Below, one piece after another: positions 25,901-35,102 of a stretch of DNA of 64,000 bases. Position numbers and translations under genes: made by a program. Below the pieces are notes generated by a model. That model was not told where the DNA came from and made no database searches. It saw only the letters and a list, made by a program, of their open reading frames with translations. Each line of letters starts with the position of its first letter. Position 1 is the stretch's first letter. The DNA comes from Zeus faber (taxonomy: Eukaryota; Chordata; Actinopteri; Zeiformes; Zeidae). The DNA is taken from contig OY482860.1 in the NCBI GenBank assembly GCA_960531495.1, positions 30,121,615-30,185,614 of the forward strand. The letters run 5' to 3'.

Positions 25901-28900
25901 ACTAGCACAGAAGTCCAATAACAAAGCACCACTCGGATTCAGATCAGGTTCCTCCCAATCACCCCCTTCCAGGTTTCTCCATCGTTGCCCATGTGAGCGT
26001 TGAAGTCTCCCAGTAGAACTAGAGTCCCTAGGCGGAGCCACCTCCAGGATATTGATTCATAGCGTGTAGGAAAGATAATACTTATATCTTACCGTTGAAT
26101 GTTATAGTAAATTTCTCCCACACACTCAGCCAAGGGCTCGTGAGTATCCCCACACCCGCCTGGCGCCCCTCACCCTGGGCGACTCCGGAAAAGGAGAGAG
26201 TCCAGCCGCTCTCCAGGAGTTTGGTTCCAGAGCCAGTGCTGTGCGTGGAGGTGAGCCCAACTATATCCAGTTGGTACCGCTCCACCTCCTGCACCAGCTT
26301 CGGCTCCTTCCCCACCAGAGAGGTGACATTCCACGTCCTTAGAACTAGTCTACGATGCGGAGGATCAGCAGGCCCAGGCCCCACCTTTATCCGCCACCCG
26401 GCTGACATTGCACCGACCCCCACGCCCATCCCTGCAGGTGGTGTGTCCACAGGGTGATATGGAAATGTTGGACAGATGAAACACCATTTACAGCACAATC
26501 TTAACCGATGGGTCTCACTATGACAAAGCAAAGTTGATAACTACAACCGGAACAGTTGTGTGCCAGTGTGCACAACACTTTAGCCCAATGTGTCTATCTA
26601 ACTGAATCTAAGTCACCACATGCTTTAGTAGTCAATACAAATGGTGTTCCTGAAGGCTACATGTTAAGCCCACCACCATCTTCCCTTCAAATCTATTTTG
26701 GCCATATTGGTTATTTAATCATTTTAATAACAATTCTGATTAAATCTTACACCAGGATTTTTAATTACCGGCCAATGTGTGCAGAGGGATTACAGTCTGC
26801 TGGACAACCTGGAATTTACCACTACATTACTCCCGATCCATTTTGGTGTCGGATTGTTTTTATGAGCTTGATTGCGAGTACTTGGGCACAGAATTAAAAC
26901 TGATGCCCAATATTGGTATCTGTGTATCTCTAGTATCAAGGAAAACAATATACTGTCTCGTCATATGTGTACTTTTGTTACTTTGCCCCTATGTCAGTAA
27001 TGTCAGGTCTCACTCTTGGTAGGCAGTGGCATAACAAAGGTTTTGAAGTGAAGCAACTTAATGATGCATCGCATCACGCTAAATTGAAATGATTGATAAC
27101 TAGGCTGCTATACATTCAAACCGGTCTCACGCTTTTTCATGCTCATAATCACGAAAATGTATCTATTGAAACATTTCCCGGAGCACGATTGTCCAACTTA
27201 TTTTATGCTACAGATAATGAAATGTAAACCAGTTAATTTGAAAAGACATTTTTTCACAGATTTTAGTGTGTGTGCATGGGGAAGGAGGGTGGCACAGATA
27301 AGTAGACTATTCTGACGTACTGGTGACCGACGAAAGTATGGTGGTGGGGTGGGCATGGATGTATTAAAATTTTAAATGCAGTGGGGGGTTAAATCTAGTT
27401 GACTTTAATTAAATAAAAGCGGGATACTGGTGTCTCTTTTTTCTGAATGCTTCATTCAATTCAATGTTGGGCAAGAATAGGGATATCGGGTCATACCCTC
27501 AGTATGGATTTCATTCATAGATACAATTTGACTCTATATAATAGCTGGGTTTGTGTGCCTGTGTACCCATCAGCCAGTGCAGTAAATATTTCCACCTAGC
27601 AAGGTCTTATCTGCTCCATTTAGCAGCATTCCCAGAAACCCAGACATCCCAGAAAATAAAAAAAATTCCTTCTTCTTTTCCCTACTTGTCTGATTCAATC
27701 TAATTTAGAGAGGAAAAAGATGCATTGATCAGAAGCTCTCACTGTCTCTTACTGTACAGCTCTGATGACTGTATCCCCAACAACCTGTTTCCCCGTCCAA
27801 GGAACCCAGGCTTTGGCTTAGCTCACTGCCTTACAGCAGATTTCCCTTCGATATCACCTTATTTATTCTGGAACCTAACAGCCTCTGGGCTGGGGGATTC
27901 AATTCAATTCTCCAGAGACGACTTTGGCTTGACATGATCCCTTCCCGGATGTTATTGTGTCTTTCTTCTGAGCCGAATGCCCCATGACTGCAGCTGGTCA
28001 GCTGCTTTTATATGTCTCCTACCTTGGACCTCCCCTTGCTGACTCATGCCTCACCACTTATACAGATGTCTTCCCTCAGGCCCTTTTATGGGCATAGTAA
28101 ATGACTCAGAATATGTTTAATTAGGTAATGGTGGAAAACAAATACATCTAAAATAAAAACACGCTATGTTTTTATTTGTTTGACACAGGGAAGACAGGGG
28201 GAACGGGAAAGCACAGTGGACCAGAGATCGCTCCCTCTTCACTGTTCCGATCCAAGGTGGAACGGGACAGTACCTGAACTCAGTTGTGTTAAAACATTTT
28301 GTTTCATACAAGTGGGAAACAAACGAAAAATAAACACAATAAAGACAGGAAAACTTGTCTAGAAGAGAAAAAACTCCACTCCAATTCTCTGAGTTATGTT
28401 CACATTTTTAATTTCCCATAGAAGTAAGACAATCAGGTAACTTGTACTTTGAGCTATCCACTTGTGATCGGATCACCTAAGACACATGTAAATGTCAGGT
28501 GTAAACAGGGCCGTAGATACAGCTGGCAAACAATCTGACCGCACATCACTGCTATCTGTATATTTTAAAGACTTGGGTTGAGTGGTGAAGAGTGAATAAC
28601 TTGTAACTAACTTCCTTTGAAGGCACTGGGAAGCTTGTGCTACCAAGCTTTGCACCAAAGGACCTTGTCTGCCTCCTCCTCAAAAACTGCCAGGATGAAC
28701 TGTTTCGCTGCTGCAGTCAGTATAATTATATTTGCAATTCCACCAACTATAATTGGAGTCGGAGCTGTATCTACAGGTATTAACTTTTTTATTAATTAAT
28801 TAGATCAAAATGCTTTGAATGGTTTTTTTTATTATAATGACTTCGCAAGTCATTTTAATATATTTATAATGTTTAATAACTTAAGTTCTTAAATTGAGTT

Positions 28901-30831
28901 GGTAAAATATTTTCTCGTTTCGTTGCTTTTTAGATTTCGACGCTCAAATGATCATTCATATAGAAAATTCTTTACGGAATCTGTGACGGAAACTAAGGAT
29001 TTACCTGACACCCCCTTGACTCTTCTGCTTGCTTTCTATTCTTTGGTAGATTACCCAGAAAAACGTAACTGACACTTCCACAATGCTTCCTTTCACATAG
29101 TGGTCGAGGTATTCAGACCTTTTTCCAGAGTAAAAGTACAAATCCACTCAAACAAATTACTCTAGTAGAAGTACCAAATTGACATTTCTACCTAAGAAAA
29201 AGTACATATGTCCTTTCTGTTAAATATACTAAAATAATTAAAAGTAAATGTAATTGTGATATCCAGTGCCCTGCCAAATGCTTTGAAGTGTCATGGAGTA
29301 AATGTCAAAGTTTCCAAAACTTAATATACTTACGTACTTGTGTACAGAAATTAAGTACTTGTACTTTGTTACTTACCACCTCTGTATAATGTTATGTGAT
29401 GGTAGAATTTCTATAGGGCAGACACTGCTCGGCTATTTGCCAACTTCATCCGTCTCAAGACGACTTCTTCTATCTGTACCTCAGACTGGAACCAGACCTC
29501 CTACGGTTCTCCGTCTCCCTTGGAAAGTGGACCGGCAGCTATGATCCTGCCCCTCACCCTGAACTACCTCACCCCCTCCTACATCTCCATCATCGGCATT
29601 GGAGCTGTGGCTGCCGCTGTGATGTCATCAGCTGACTCAGCCTTACTGTCTGCAGCCTCCACCTTCACCCTAAGCATCTACAAGAACATCCTGAGGAACC
29701 AGGTGAGGAAAAATTTAGTTGTTCTCCAAGACTTTAACGTACATTATGAAATATTTGGAAAAGGGTTTTGTTTCTAATATACAGTACATGTAAAGTGCAA
29801 GTAGATGAACAAAAAAATCCACCCATGCACAATTCAATGAAGTCCAGAATGTGTCTGGAAGCTCTTTCAGTCGATTAAGACCAGCGGCAGGAAATTTCCT
29901 TCAATAGGAAATCAGGAAGTGATGGCATAAGTGCATCAGAACATTCAAGCTCTGTGAGTGAATGATGGTACATTTGACTATACCGAGAAAGCACCATGTA
30001 CATTCCACAGACAGACACACATCTGCTAGGTTTCATTTTTACTTCTACTCAGTTTGACTCCATTGACTCACCATTTCAGAGGGATGCCAGGGAAAATTAA
30101 GCTGCAGTACCACAACCAAGAGCCTTGGGGGCTCTTTTGTAAATTCATACCCTAGGTTTTACAATGTCAAGTAGGATCTGCTGTCAGGTAGTAACACCTG
30201 ATGCCACAGCATGGAGCGCCACAGCAGTGGATTAGGAGAAAGAAACAAGGAGACTTTAGCAGAAGAAAAAAAAAGTCTATTACTTCATGATGTCTTGGTT
30301 TTCCTCTCGTTTCAGGCATCCCAGAGGGAGCTGCAGTGGGTCATCCGTGCTGTGGTGGTCGTGGTTGGTGTCGTTGGTACATCACTAACCAAATTCCAAA
30401 ATAGCATCTTGGAGTTCTGGCTCTTTGGTGTAACTGTGGCATACGTCTTCATGTTTCCTCAACTGGTTTGCGTTCTTTTCTTTGACCAATCTAGTGGATA
30501 CGGGGCTATTATGGGATTTATGGTGAGTTTGTTGTTGAAAGGTTTGTTTGGAGAACCGATGCTAGCAGTGCCGGCTACCATCCATCACATCCAAAACTTT
30601 CCAATAAATACTTTGTGCATGCTGTCTTCCATAGCCTCCATCTTTCTGTTCTCCTTCCTGGCTGAACTGCTCTTCAACAAGGGCCTCGTCCCTGAGAGAT
30701 GGGACGTGTTCAAAGTCCAAGAATCTCCACCAGCAGCAGCAGTAGGTGGTGCTATGGAAGACAATGGGAAATTAGATGAAATGGACCCCCAACAAGAGGC
30801 CTCGGCGCATATGATGGACAGCCGCTATTAA
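13826..30831 (+). CDS. slc5a7-like: slc5a7-like copy A (choline transporter-like), exons 2-8, no exon 1 found
   Basis: Coding exons at 13826-13942, 17440-17595, 19480-19628, 22245-22388, 28623-28776, 29485-29702 and 30316-30831 total 1454 nt and join in one frame across GT/AG junctions. The protein reads as a sodium:solute symporter of the SLC5A7 group: [10 protein letters not shown]-type motif, [20 protein letters not shown]...LSASSSKTA, the WNQT glycosylation sequon, and [10 protein letters not shown], which contributes to the Na2 sodium site in this fold. By family it would be a plasma-membrane Na+-coupled choline-type carrier. Compared with copy B, the conserved Trp after MTAT in membrane span 2 is Val, and ten codons are deleted in exon 8. 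No exon 1 is visible back to the copy Z remnant, and homology to copy B stops at about 13.66 kb inside intron 1. All remaining exons are open, so this is either a recent 5'-truncated pseudogene or a gene using another first exon. Confidence 0.85.
14136..17392 (+). mobile_element. L2 LINE, near full length, in copy A intron 2
   Basis: Absent from the matching intron of copy B, which defines its edges; TTAAT flanks both sides (14131-14135 and 17393-17397). Reading left to right: an endonuclease with LGDMNIH near 14890 and SDHFFIHF near 15070; a long linker; RT with [13 protein letters not shown] near 16155, [13 protein letters not shown] near 16310 and [10 protein letters not shown] near 16410; then C-terminal segments. 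The tail is GTAAGTCGCTTTGGATAAAA plus (ATGTAA)n, typical of fish L2. Stops and frameshifts divide it into five or more frames, so it is inactive. Confidence 0.9.
17440..17595 (+). CDS. slc5a7-like: slc5a7-like copy A exon 3
   Basis: The acceptor ends ATGAG at 17439 and the donor GTAAGC is at 17596. It encodes [20 protein letters not shown], the conserved cytoplasmic loop, and the following span. It has the same 156-nt length as copy B exon 3. Confidence 0.88.
17703..17868 (+). mobile_element. Tc1-like relic shared with copy B intron 3
   Basis: It starts GGCCACTATATTAGGTAT, a diverged version of the terminal inverted repeat of the Tc1-like element at 36.09 kb. The same relic sits at the same intron position in copy B (52843-53125), so the insertion is older than the A/B duplication. 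Confidence 0.65.
17898..18940. mobile_element. non-autonomous DNA element with about 90-bp terminal inverted repeats
   Basis: The left end (about 17898-17990) and the inverse complement of the right end (about 18850-18940) share a long imperfect match, including GAGCCAGCACT, GGCAACC and ACGCAGCTGCAG in the same order. Copy B lacks the whole block at the corresponding intron 3 position, so it inserted into copy A after duplication. The interior holds only short frames without a recognised transposase. The superfamily is unknown. Confidence 0.7.
19449..19479 (+). promoter_or_regulatory. GT microsatellite abutting the exon 4 splice acceptor
   Basis: The run of GT dinucleotides ends in GCGTGTCAG directly before exon 4. 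It replaces the usual pyrimidine tract with alternating T and G. Copy B has the same arrangement (53598-53630, ending GCGTGTTAG). Confidence 0.8.
19480..19628 (+). CDS. slc5a7-like: slc5a7-like copy A exon 4
   Basis: It encodes [20 protein letters not shown] and then [20 protein letters not shown], a strongly conserved pair of spans in SLC5A7. The donor GTGAGT is at 19629. It is nearly identical to copy B exon 4, with the same length of 149 nt. Confidence 0.9.
20083..21656 (+). mobile_element. LINE family alpha, 5'-truncated, with intact 327-codon RT frame
   Basis: The frame at 20163-21146 spans the RT core: [39 protein letters not shown] and the catalytic [10 protein letters not shown], then the thumb and C-terminal region. 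The tail ends at about 21656 in tandem copies of CTTGAAT. The element is truncated at the 5' end just before the RT, as is usual for LINE insertion, and lies in intron 4 of copy A in sense orientation. Copy B has different insertions in this intron. The endonuclease is absent, so it cannot mobilise itself. Confidence 0.9.
22245..22388 (+). CDS. slc5a7-like: slc5a7-like copy A exon 5
   Basis: The acceptor is CCATGCAG and the donor GTGAGA is at 22389. It encodes [20 protein letters not shown] and a loop with two glycosylation sequons (NMT and NTS), then [11 protein letters not shown]. It is the same 144 nt and phase 0/0 as copy B. A damaged inverted copy is at 35.4 kb. Confidence 0.88.
22588..23112 (-). 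mobile_element. Rex3 (RTE clade) 3' part
   Basis: The minus-strand reading contains [20 protein letters not shown] and [19 protein letters not shown], the C-terminus typical of fish Rex3. The end at about 22588-22605 shows GGATGG-type tail units on the minus strand. Copy B lacks it, so it inserted into copy A intron 5. Confidence 0.8.
23112..25713 (-). mobile_element. L2 LINE missing its 3' third, embedded in Rex3
   Basis: On the minus strand the 5' end (about 25713, CCAGACACACCC) matches the L2 start at 14136. EN and linker frames at 24939-25460 and 23819-24709 lead to the RT at 23119-23746 with [11 protein letters not shown] and [10 protein letters not shown]. At about 23112, just after a KVRP segment, the sequence passes without a stop into the Rex3 C-terminus. 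The L2 tail with its ATGTAA repeats is absent. Confidence 0.85.
25815..26445 (-). mobile_element. Rex3 endonuclease part
   Basis: Minus-strand frames carry [20 protein letters not shown] and then [19 protein letters not shown] (26082-26531). Next comes a broken GDFNAH-like region with [20 protein letters not shown] (25820-26041). This is the N-terminal endonuclease of Rex3. With the 3' part at 22.6 kb it brackets the L2. The Rex3 RT core is missing. Confidence 0.75.
26990..28100. other. intron 5 sequence private to copy A, unassigned
   Basis: Copy B joins the flanking sequence directly (about 59.83 to 59.86 kb), so roughly 1.5 kb was gained in A or lost in B. No coding pattern, terminal repeat or tail was recognised. 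Confidence 0.4.
28110..28370 (+). mobile_element. short interspersed repeat, family copy 1
   Basis: It aligns in inverse orientation with 31345-31800, sharing the AAATACATCTAAAATAAAAA-like end, the GTGGACCAGAGATCGCTCC core and the ACAAGTGGGAAACAAA-like end. The second copy is interrupted by a SINE. It is probably a MITE or a short retroelement; no coding capacity. Confidence 0.55.
28623..28776 (+). CDS. slc5a7-like: slc5a7-like copy A exon 6
   Basis: The acceptor TTGAAG ends at 28622 and the donor GTATTA is at 28777. It encodes [20 protein letters not shown] and a span ending IIGVGAVST. The last codon is completed by exon 7 (G|AC, Asp). Confidence 0.88.
29485..29702 (+). CDS. slc5a7-like: slc5a7-like copy A exon 7
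   Basis: The acceptor TACCTCAG ends at 29484 and the donor GTGAGG is at 29703. It encodes DWNQTSYGS, a glycosylation sequon at the position used in SLC5A7, and [20 protein letters not shown], the span that carries sodium-site Ser/Asp residues in this fold. Confidence 0.9.
30316..30831 (+). CDS. slc5a7-like: slc5a7-like copy A exon 8 (terminal)
   Basis: It starts [20 protein letters not shown] and ends [10 protein letters not shown] before TAA. It encodes the last four or so spans and a short acidic tail. It is 30 nt shorter than copy B exon 8, lacking the ten codons for [10 protein letters not shown] after VPATIH. A variant polyadenylation signal ATTAAA lies at 30872-30877. Confidence 0.9.
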   Translation, partial: ASQRELQWVIRAVVVVVGVVGTSLTKFQNSILEFWLFGVTVAYVFMFPQLVCVLFFDQSSGYGAIMGFMVSLLLKGLFGEPMLAVPATIHHIQNFPINTLCMLSSIASIFLFSFLAELLFNKGLVPERWDVFKVQESPPAAAVGGAMEDNGKLDEMDPQQEASAHMMDSRY

Positions 30832-31344
30832 TAGACAAGGTGTCTTGCCCTAAGGGTTTGGTTGTAACGGAATTAAATATGCTCTTTAAGCTCTCCATCT
30901 GTCATCTAATCTCTCCTAATTCTACTAGAAGAATTAGTACTACCAGTTGCAGTAGTACTTATAGTTAGCTACTACTAATGCTAAAACAATTTGCTAAGGA
31001 AAGATCATGATCCTTCCAAGGTCTCTCGTCCATCAAAAATGTATAATCCAAATCGTTTACCTATTTTTCTTAAAAACATTTTGCTTGGTTGCTTTCCCTT
31101 TATTGTTATTATATTAGTGTGTTCCATCAATGTAAAGCACTTTTATTTGTATGTTGTGTATGAAAGGTGCTTGGTGTGCTGGCAAAATCAAAACAATACA
31201 TAGTGAAATGTCAGTGCTGTGTGTACTGTATGCAGCACAGGGTCCAGGCTGAACCCATTTAGCTAGTTTCCTGATTTTCTTACTTGTATGGAGAATTAAA
31301 AACAGGAGTGGAATTTCTCCTCTGGACAGCGATAAGCCGAACAC

Positions 31345-31800
31345 AGCATGCCGGTTGTCCTGTGTTTTTATTTTAGATGTACTTATTTTCATTTGTTTCC
31401 TACTTGTATAAAACATTTTTTAAACACAATTGAGTTAAGGGACTGTCCCGTGGTGCCTTGGATTGGGACAGTGGAGAACATTACATTACATTTAGTCATT
31501 GATCAGACGCTTTTATCCAAAGCGACTTACAATTGTTCAAACACCGACGGACGCAGCCATCAGGAGCAATTAGGGGTTAAGTGTCTTGCTCAAGGACACT
31601 ACAGCATGCTAGCAGGAGGAGCCTGGGATCCAACCAGCAACCTTTAGATCACTAGACCACCAGCTCTACCTCCTGAGATACCATCCCCCACGAGAAGGAG
31701 CGATCTCCGGTCCACTGCTCTTCCCTGCTCCGCTGTCTCCAAACAAAACATTTCAACATAAAATGTGTGTTTATATTTTAGATTTTTTTTTTTTCACTGT
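31345..31800 (-). mobile_element. short interspersed repeat, family copy 2, split by a SINE
   Basis: It is the inverse of 28110-28370. The alignment is broken at about 31483 by a SINE and resumes at about 31692 with AAGGAGCGATCTCCGGTCCA. Confidence 0.55.
31483..31692 (-). mobile_element. tRNA-derived SINE with L2-like tail
   Basis: Same family as the SINE at 9.86 kb, in reverse. The tail complement CATTACATTACATTTAG is at the left. The body contains AAGTGTCTTGCTCAAGGACA. A damaged B box (GGTTGGATCCC on the minus strand, one base off consensus) is at about 31625-31635, and the A-box complement is near 31669-31680. Confidence 0.85.
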
Positions 31801-32024
31801 TAATTGAACAAAACCTATTTGAACAAAACAAAAAACAAACAAAAAAACACACAACTAATGAGTAAATAGATCCACTTATGCAGAGGACATTAGTTGAGAA
31901 AGGCGATCCTTCGGCCCAGGACACATTTGCGTACACTGCTTAAAGAATGTGGCCATATACAGCTCAAGCCACCTCCGAAAGTGGTCTGGCAATCGGATCT
32001 CAATGCATCTTGGGTGCGTTGACA

Positions 32025-32675
32025 CCTTTACCCTACCCTTCCTCTAGTCTATAATTCTCTACCCCTACTCCACCTCTACTCCACTCTACCTCTACCACTA
32101 CTCTTCCTGTACTCTACAATTCTCTAGCCCTATCCACCTCTACTCCACTCTTCCACTAGTCTTCCTCTAGTTTACATTCTCTAGCCCTACTCTACTTCTA
32201 CTCTACCTTTCCTCTAGTCTACAACTCTCTAGCCCTACTCTACCTCTATTCCACTCTACCTCTACTCTCCCACTACTCTTCCTCTTGTCTACAATTCTCT
32301 AGCCCTACTCTACCTCTACTCCACTCTACCACTACTCTTTCTGTAGTCTACCAATCTCTAGCCCTACTCTACCTCTACTCTTCATCCCCCTGCCCTACTC
32401 GACCTCTACTCCACTCTACCTCTACTCTACCTTTATCTACCATTCCCTACATCTAATCAACCTCTTTTCTACCACTACTCTACCATTCTCTAGCCCTACT
32501 CTACTCGACTGTTCTCTAGCCCTACTCTACCTCTACTCTACCACTACTATACCTCTACTCTATCTCTACTCTACCTTTATCTACCAATGCCTACCTCTAC
32601 TCTACCTCTGTTGTACCTCTACCTCCCTTCTCCTTACCTCTACTCTACTCCACCTCTACTCTTCCACTACTCTCT
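32025..32675. repeat. pyrimidine-rich CTCTAC-type satellite
   Basis: About 650 bases are built from short variable units such as CTACTCTACCTCTACTCCA. The plus strand is nearly pure pyrimidine with regular A. There is no coding potential. Confidence 0.9.
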
Positions 32676-32890
32676 TCCGAGGGGATTTCCCCCAAAAACT
32701 GCAGTTCCTCCCATCAACTCCTTGGAAAAGGAAGAGAGGGAGGAGCCTCGTTGTTAACGATCCCGAGGCACAAAACAAGAACCGATGGGAAGGAAGAGAA
32801 GAACTGGAAAGGGATGAGACGGGATCAGCAGCCAGACCCTGAGGAGGTCGTCAGGGTGGTTCAACGAGTCGCTGGCGGCTCCGTACCCAC

Positions 32891-33048
32891 GCTAGCGGCA
32901 AGCTGGAGCGGCGTTCTGTGTTTGTAGTCACGGCAACCGATGTTGGCTCCGCCCTCGAGCAGCAGCCTGACCGCGCCCACCGCGTCGTTCTTGGCGGCGT
33001 AGTGCAACGGTGTCTGCTGGTCCTGCAGCGTGGCAGCCTCCACTTCCG
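32891..33048 (-). pseudogene. isolated ankyrin-repeat exon
   Basis: The minus-strand exon is bounded by an acceptor (GCGTCCAG) and a donor (GTGGGT). It encodes DQQTPLHYAAKNDAVGAVRL and DYKHRTPLQLAA, which is one and a half ankyrin repeats with the canonical TPLHYAA motif. Its start phase (two bases complete a codon) does not fit the end of the membrane exon at 34457-34624, and in ankyrin-bearing TRP channels this domain precedes the membrane part. It is probably a displaced exon of the same or a related gene. No further ankyrin exons were found nearby. Confidence 0.55.
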
Positions 33049-33683
33049 CTGGACGCAACAACAACAACAACAACAACATGATGCTCAGAACCTTCTGAAC
33101 CAGACGCTGTTTCCTGCACCAAATGTGTCAGGGTTTATGTGTGCTGTTGTTCAATGATTTAATCAGTGCACAATGTTTAAGGGAAACTCCAGTTTGTTTG
33201 GGGAAATTTGCTTTTTATAGTAATAATAGTTTAACATAATTCCAGATGTAAGTGCATTTAATACATTTGCATTTAATAGATCTTGTTTTGAAGACGCTAG
33301 ATGTATCTTAAATAACTCAGCTGTCGAGACGCTGGAAGGTGGATCTCCCTCATTTCACAGGAGCTAAGCTAGCTGATCCCCCCTGCAGCCATGCATTGAG
33401 CTAACACAGTTAGCATGGAGAAATGGATGGACTTTGCATAAGCAAAAGGTCCTCATACGTGCAAATGAGAAATGTTTCCTCCTAATCAAATGGGAAGATG
33501 AACACAGAGATTAATCATTTTCCATTTTTTGTAATTGCTGAATGTTACAGTGGAATTAGAGGCGATGTGTTGTGCAGAATCCCAGCATGCATTTCAGCAA
33601 TGGCACCCAATGAAGAAGGGAGACCGGAACAAATTTGTTCTTCCAGACAACAAACTGGAAAAGCCAATGTATGTATGTATGTA

Positions 33684-33803
33684 CACTGATCAGCCACAAC
33701 ATTTAAACCAGTGACAGGTGAAGTGAATAACATGGATGGTATTTATTATTATAATATATATACTGTTATATATTATTATAATATATATACTGTTATATAA
33801 TAT

Positions 33804-33887
<84 letters not shown>

Positions 33888-34290
33888 TGCACGTATGGGA
33901 GCTCACAGTGTCCATGCTGACCCCTGTCCACCCCTGAAAGCACCTACAATGCACACGTGAGCGTCACAACTGGACCATGGAGCCATGGAAGAAGGTGGAG
34001 GTCTGAGGATTTTCTACTACATCATGTGGATGGGCAGGGTCAGGGTTCGACCTGATGGAGCATTGCTGGGATGTGCTGGAACAACAAGCTGAATCCATGG
34101 GGGCCCCACCTCCAACTTCCAGGACTTAAAGGATCTGCTGCTAACGTCTTGGTGCCAAATACCACAGGACACCTTCAGAGTCTGGTGGAGTCCATGCTCC
34201 ACCTCACAGCTGTTTTGGGGACACGAGGGGGAGCTACACAATAATTATTAGTGTTATTAGTGGTGGTTTTAATGTTGTGGTTTATCAGTG
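33684..34290 (+). mobile_element. Tc1/mariner deletion derivative with internal AT microsatellite
   Basis: The left end CACTGATCAGCCACAACATT matches 18 of 20 bases of the inverse right end, and TA dinucleotides flank both ends (33682-33683 and 34291-34292). The interior from 33.9 to 34.25 kb reads like the remnant of a transposase C-terminal region. An (AT)n run lies inside. Confidence 0.8.
33806..33884. repeat. (AT)n microsatellite
   Basis: A 79-base AT dinucleotide run lies inside the Tc1/mariner derivative. Confidence 0.95.
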
Positions 34291-34456
34291 TATATTACAT
34301 AATTCATCATTATTTTTTAATATAATATTTTGTGGAACCTTCTATTAAACTATGATACAACGACTCTGTCAGAAAGCCAGAATAAAATAAAATAAAATGA
34401 ATTTCAATGCAATTGACTGGTCTGGTACTGGGAGCACTGGGAACTCCCCACTCGAC

Positions 34457-34624
34457 CTGAAGGCTCGGACATGCTTCATCAGCCGCAGCCAGAGGAAGAT
34501 GATGGTGATGGAGAAGAGGCGGCGACTGATGGCGCGCAGTGTGCTGGACAGCAGGAAGATGTCGGCCATGTGCAAGCCCAGCACCATGCCCAGCAGGCTG
34601 AACACCAGCCAGTCAAACACGTTC
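34457..34624 (-). CDS. TRP-like cation channel membrane exon (fragment)
   Basis: On the minus strand an acceptor (TTGTCTCCTCAG) precedes an exon encoding NVFDWLVFSLLGMVLGLHMA, then a second hydrophobic segment, and LFSITIIFLWLRLMKHVRAF. The donor is AG|GTCGAG. Two hydrophobic spans followed by a WLRL...VRAFR segment resemble S3 and S4 of TRP-superfamily channels. The split Trp codon joins perfectly to the exon at 35032-35102 (RDLW|NVFDWL). The pore and C-terminal exons were not found in the window. The TRP subfamily is undecided. It could be a surviving fragment or part of a real gene disrupted by repeats. Confidence 0.55.
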
Positions 34625-34935
34625 CTGAGGAGACAACCAGTCAGTCAGCACACACGCGTTTCCACGGCAACAGACAACACAGGTTGGAGAGAGTAGTGGA
34701 AACATGTACTCATCTGGAAGCATCACTACTGGTGGAAAGAATACTTCACTAATAGAATAGCACACAGTACTCTTCTCCAAATCTTCTCAGAGTATTAGTT
34801 ACTTTTTAATGTTGATTTTAAATGAATCAATAGAAGTGTTGAACTAAACAGGAGAAAATCTATTTCCACAAAGCACGCACAGTGTTATTATATATGAATG
34901 GATCCATAAACTGAGGCAAGTTGACAAAAAACAAC

Positions 34936-34936
<1 letters not shown>

Positions 34937-35025
<89 letters not shown>
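34937..35025. repeat. (TG)n microsatellite
   Basis: An 89-base TG run begins, on the minus strand, about seven bases after the donor of the TRP-like exon at 35032-35102. It lies inside that intron. Confidence 0.95.
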
Positions 35026-35027
<2 letters not shown>

Positions 35028-35031
35028 CAAC

Positions 35032-35102
35032 CAAAGGTCTCGGCCGTAGCTCCAGCTCATCTTGTTGATTTGTTTGTGCTGCTCCATGAGGAAGCTGCTC
35101 TC
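35032..35102 (-). CDS. TRP-like cation channel exon upstream of the membrane exon (fragment)
   Basis: The minus-strand exon of 71 nt encodes ESSFLMEQHKQINKMSWSYG and ends RDL plus TG of Trp. The acceptor is GGTTTGAAG and the donor TTTG|GTTGGT. Phase and sense join without change to the exon at 34457-34624. It probably encodes the linker between two membrane spans. No exon further upstream was recognised; the next minus-strand sequence is the slc5a7-like copy C fragment. Confidence 0.5.

Noticed and set aside
32025-32675. Possible CRISPR or regular spaced repeat array
   Set aside because: Units are irregular and contiguous without unique spacers, and the genome is vertebrate.
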